DNA from: Desulfonispora thiosulfatigenes DSM 11270
Lineage (GTDB): Bacteria; Bacillota; Peptococcia; Peptococcales; Desulfonisporaceae
DNA: 64,000 bases
Direction of reading: 5' to 3'
Assembly (NCBI RefSeq): GCF_900176035.1
Contig: NZ_FWWT01000023.1
Span: forward strand, 82,224 to 146,223
The translations under genes were made by a program, and so were the position numbers. Numbering within the stretch: position 1 is the stretch's first letter; each line of letters starts with the position of its first letter. The notes beneath the pieces are model-generated. The model was not told the DNA's origin. It made no database searches and saw only the letters and a program-made list of their open reading frames with translations. Below, piece after piece: positions 60,659 to 64,000 of this stretch.

Positions 60659-63600
60659 TTACATCTTAATTGCCTCTTGTAAATTAAATAAATATATATA
60701 CTTTTCCACAACTGGTTCTTTATATATTTTTTCTATAGCTTTTGTATATAAATTAATTTGTCCTTCATACCGATTAACCAGTTCTGGTATATTGTCCCTT
60801 GTAACATAATCACTTTTATAGTCTAGTAAAATAAACCCTTTCTCTTCTTGCCATAAACAGTCAATAATACCTTGCACTAATATTTTCTCATTTTCTACGT
60901 CTTCATAATACATATTGGCAGGCAAGGTTAAACTAAATGGAAGCTCTCTTTTCACATTTTTTGATTGTTTCATTCTTAAACCTAATTTACTTTTAAAGAA
61001 ATTAATGATTAAATCTAAATCTACTGCCCTACTTTGTTCATTAGTTAAAATTTCTTGATTTATTAAGAAATTAACTAAGTTATTTAAATAATCTTTCGTT
61101 ATTTCTTGATTTAACTCAATATGCTGCATTACTAAATGGATAGCTGAACCTTTTTCTAAGGCTGTTAGTCCTTTTTCTTTTTGCATAAAATTAGGTCTGC
61201 GATTAAAATTAGTATAAATTTTAGTTTCTTCTTTTTTATCCTTTTTATTTTCGCTTACTGGTTTTTTAAACTTATCTTTTATTTCTGTAACTGAAAGTTT
61301 TGCTTCTTTACCAAGAGAACTTTGAAATAAATACTGCCAGTCCAATCTTTTAGAAACCTCTATAACTTTAGCTGATTCAACTTCAATAGGTTTGAGGTAA
61401 TTTATTTTTTCTAATAAATCTTCATTAGTTTTTTTAATTTCATCCTTTTCAATCTCATTTTCACTTTGATATAAAGTCACTTCCCATTTTGAGTTGTCCT
61501 TTAAAATGGAATTGATTGATAATGCACTTAAATTTCTAATATTTTCGCCATCAGTATGCCTAGCTAAACACGGCCCTATCCAATCTAAATAATTTTTACT
61601 ATTAACTAAATTATAAAAAGTTAACCTTACCTGTTCATTATCTATTAACTGACTCCATTCATCGGCTTTTTTATCAATATTACTTATAGAACCAACTAAA
61701 ACAAGTTTTTCCCGTGCTCTGGTGAGAGCTACATAGAGAATTCTTAGTTCTTCTGCCAAGGTTTCTATTTTAAGCTTATTTTCAATCACAAGTTTTGCAA
61801 TTGTAGGATATTTTATTCTTTTATCAATATCAATATACATGGGTCCTAGACCCATATCCTTATCTAAAATTATATCTTTATTTAAATCTGTAAGATTGAA
61901 ATTCTTCCCAAGTCCTACTACAAAAACTAAAGGAAATTCTAGACCTTTACTTTTATGAATACTCATTATTCTTACTACATTTTCATTTTCACCTAAAGCC
62001 CTAGCTCTTTCCATATCTCCTTTGTTTTCTCTCAATCTTTCTATAAATCTTAAAAACATAAATAAACCCCTAAAACTTGTTTCTTCATATTGTCTAGCTC
62101 TTTCATGAAGAACTCTTAAGTTTGCCTGTCTTTGATTGCCACCTGGCATTCCCCCTACATACTCATAATAACCAGTATCTAGGAATAAATCCCACACTAA
62201 GTCTGCTAAATTACCATGCCTTGCTAGTGTTCTCCATTTATCTAAGTTTAGTAAAAAGTCATTTAGTTTTTGAGAAAGTTCATCTTGATTTTGGACAGCT
62301 GTTTGTTTAACCGCTTCAAAAAAATTCTTTTCTTTATTATTTAAGGCGATTATACTTAACTCTTCAGTATTTAAGCCTATTAATGGTGATCTTAATACAC
62401 TAGCTAAAGGTATATCTTGGTATGGATTATCTATTATTTTTAATAAAGAAAGCATTACTTTAATTTCAGTTGCATCAAAATAACCACTTCCTAATTCTGC
62501 ATATACAGGAATGTCTAAGGAACGAAATTCTTCTAGAAAAAATTCCGCATTCCCTCTAGGTGACCTAAACAAAATTACTATATCTCGATACGTTAAATTT
62601 CTATATTCACCTATATTTTTATCAAAAATCTTACTCTCTTTTTTTAGAAGTTCTTTTATTTTTCGTCCTACTAAGCTGGCTTCTCTTTGTAGATAGTTTT
62701 GTTCATCATCTGTTTTTTTATCTAAAATATGAACCTCTATAGCTCCTTTAATTGAACTTTCTTCCGCTATATCAGGATAACTTGCTCCTAAAATCAATTT
62801 TGCTTTATCATCATAATCAATCTTACCAAATTCAGTATTCATAATTTGGCTAAAAATAAAATTAACGCCATCAACAATTTCCTCACGACAGCGAAAATTT
62901 TTAGATAAATCTATCCTTATGTCCTGGGGAGATTTTTCATAATTTCGATATTTTTCTATAAAAAGTTCTGGATTAGCCAGTCTAAAACGATAAATACTTT
63001 GTTTAACATCGCCAACCATAAAACGATTGTTATTTTTTGAAACTAAGTGAAGTATAGTTTCTTGGACATCATTAATGTCTTGATACTCATCTACTAAAAT
63101 TTCTTCATAATTTTCTTTTAACCTTAAGCAAACCTTAGAAGCATTTAGGTTTTGAAAGCTGGAGTCTTTTTCTAATAAAATCTGTAAACAAAAGTGCTCT
63201 AAATCCGTGAAATCTAGTACATTTCTTTTTTGTTTTTTATTCCAGTAAGCTGTTTTAAAATCTTTAACCAATTGGATTAAAACCTTCATCATGGGTTTAA
63301 CTACAAGCAGGTCTGCCTCTAAGACTTCAGAATTGTGCATAAAATATTTATTTTCAATTTTACTAATTTTCTTTTTTACTTCATCGCGTAACCCTTGAAC
63401 TAATTCTTTTAAATCTGGGTCAACATCGTCATTTTTCTTAATGCTTGGTAATCTTGCAAATTGTTGTTCCTCTAAAGAATTGTAGATAAGATCCCACGAT
63501 TTATTACATGCTCCTATGAGATCTTCTATGCATGCTAAATCTTCGTTCAAAACCTTAGTATAAGCTAAAGGACCTTTAGAAGAATTAGCTAAGCTTAGTG

Positions 63601-64000
63601 CTTTTATTAATAAATTTTCACATTCTTTAAATTCTACCTTAACTAAAGGTAAAAGATAGCTAAACCAATCGAGATGGCTTAAATTTTCACTACTTTCATC
63701 TAACCACTTTTCTGGCCAAGGATTGCTGCCAGAAAATTCATATAAATTTAAGATCAACTCTTTAACGATACTATCGTCTTTTTCTCCTCCATATGCATCG
63801 ATGAGTTTTAAAAACAGATCATCTTCCTTACTGTTGATATAATGTTCTTCTAAAACTTCTTCGACTGCATCGAACCTTAGCAATTCACCTTCAGTATCGT
63901 TTACAATTCTAAAGTTTGGATCGATATCTAACATGAAAAAGTTTTCTCTTACTATTTCTAAACAAAAGGAATGCAACGTTGTAATAGAAGCATTATTTAA
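60659..64000 (-). CDS. addA: ATP-dependent helicase/nuclease subunit A, N-terminus beyond window edge
   Basis: About 1113 residues visible of ~1230. AddA with AddB processes double-strand DNA ends for recombination. The visible part starts inside helicase motif Ia (ASITTLHSFCLEIV) and includes motif II (ILVDEYQDINDVQ), motif III (GDVKQSIYRFR), motif IV (LSKNFRCREEIV), motif V/VI (MSIHKSKGLEFPLVFVVG and LYVALTRAREKLVLVG). The C-terminal RecB-like nuclease has LLDYKSDY. Walker A and the first helices lie beyond base 64000. Confidence 0.96.
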   Translation of the reverse strand, partial: LNNASITTLHSFCLEIVRENFFMLDIDPNFRIVNDTEGELLRFDAVEEVLEEHYINSKEDDLFLKLIDAYGGEKDDSIVKELILNLYEFSGSNPWPEKWLDESSENLSHLDWFSYLLPLVKVEFKECENLLIKALSLANSSKGPLAYTKVLNEDLACIEDLIGACNKSWDLIYNSLEEQQFARLPSIKKNDDVDPDLKELVQGLRDEVKKKISKIENKYFMHNSEVLEADLLVVKPMMKVLIQLVKDFKTAYWNKKQKRNVLDFTDLEHFCLQILLEKDSSFQNLNASKVCLRLKENYEEILVDEYQDINDVQETILHLVSKNNNRFMVGDVKQSIYRFRLANPELFIEKYRNYEKSPQDIRIDLSKNFRCREEIVDGVNFIFSQIMNTEFGKIDYDDKAKLILGASYPDIAEESSIKGAIEVHILDKKTDDEQNYLQREASLVGRKIKELLKKESKIFDKNIGEYRNLTYRDIVILFRSPRGNAEFFLEEFRSLDIPVYAELGSGYFDATEIKVMLSLLKIIDNPYQDIPLASVLRSPLIGLNTEELSIIALNNKEKNFFEAVKQTAVQNQDELSQKLNDFLLNLDKWRTLARHGNLADLVWDLFLDTGYYEYVGGMPGGNQRQANLRVLHERARQYEETSFRGLFMFLRFIERLRENKGDMERARALGENENVVRIMSIHKSKGLEFPLVFVVGLGKNFNLTDLNKDIILDKDMGLGPMYIDIDKRIKYPTIAKLVIENKLKIETLAEELRILYVALTRAREKLVLVGSISNIDKKADEWSQLIDNEQVRLTFYNLVNSKNYLDWIGPCLARHTDGENIRNLSALSINSILKDNSKWEVTLYQSENEIEKDEIKKTNEDLLEKINYLKPIEVESAKVIEVSKRLDWQYLFQSSLGKEAKLSVTEIKDKFKKPVSENKKDKKEETKIYTNFNRRPNFMQKEKGLTALEKGSAIHLVMQHIELNQEITKDYLNNLVNFLINQEILTNEQSRAVDLDLIINFFKSKLGLRMKQSKNVKRELPFSLTLPANMYYEDVENEKILVQGIIDCLWQEEKGFILLDYKSDYVTRDNIPELVNRYEGQINLYTKAIEKIYKEPVVEKYIYLFNLQEAIKM

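Noticed and set aside
1..64000. CRISPR arrays, insertion sequences, prophage genes or rRNA operons
   Set aside because: No array of regular repeats, transposase, integrase or phage gene, and no rRNA-like stretch was seen.

Overview
The window comes from an AT-rich, endospore-forming, strictly anaerobic Firmicute. Sporulation genes (spoIIGA, sigE, sigG, spoIIR, a SpoVD-type PBP, spore photoproduct lyase) sit beside oxygen-independent metabolism: class III ribonucleotide reductase, formate-tetrahydrofolate ligase, and two heterodisulfide-reductase-type electron-bifurcating complexes. A sulfoacetaldehyde acetyltransferase (xsc) points to dissimilation of taurine or another C2 sulfonate. The combination recalls taurine fermenters such as Desulfonispora; that placement is an inference from gene content.

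Layout. 1-7.2 kb: a truncated fhs, a class III aminotransferase, a Leu-Leu-Cys tRNA operon, aspA, an odd tRNA-His, a predicted secreted beta-propeller protein, a YigZ-family protein and a lipoprotein. 7.2-10.5 kb: nrdR-nrdD-nrdG on the minus strand behind two NrdR boxes. 10.5-14.2 kb: the spoIIGA-sigE-sigG-spoIIR-ymxH sporulation cluster. 14.2-31.9 kb: a nearly complete dcw (division and cell wall) cluster, mraZ-rsmH-ftsL-spoVD-murE-murF-mraY-murD-ftsW-murG-murC-murB-murA-ftsQ-ftsZ, led by four 10-bp MraZ operator repeats; ftsA is absent. 32-37.3 kb: a small membrane protein, replication initiation genes (DnaI- and DnaD-like), a P-loop protein of unknown role, the tryptophan transporter trpP behind a clear TRAP-binding (G/U)AG array, ylbF and a PHP phosphoesterase.

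37.5-51.8 kb holds two convergent redox operons. On the plus strand a tandem HdrA, a DsrK/HdrCB-like protein and MvhD-MvhG-MvhA form a predicted H2-dependent bifurcating complex. On the minus strand hdrCBA-flxDCBA encodes a predicted NAD(H)-dependent bifurcating complex. Both should exchange electrons between H2 or NADH, ferredoxin and a thiol/disulfide partner, possibly DsrC, as needed to balance sulfonate fermentation. A monocistronic xsc with a strong promoter and a roughly 245-nt leader follows. 54-64 kb: pckA, a CopZ-like protein, a 41-aa membrane peptide, a patatin, DegV, a DUF1858 protein, splB and a truncated addA.

Three genes (nrdG, ftsW/spoVE, dnaI) carry the same lesion: a run of 7-8 A on the coding strand that needs one more A to restore the frame. 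This means either a systematic homopolymer error in the source sequence or slippage decoding. The most distinctive regulatory finding is the TRAP site on trpP.
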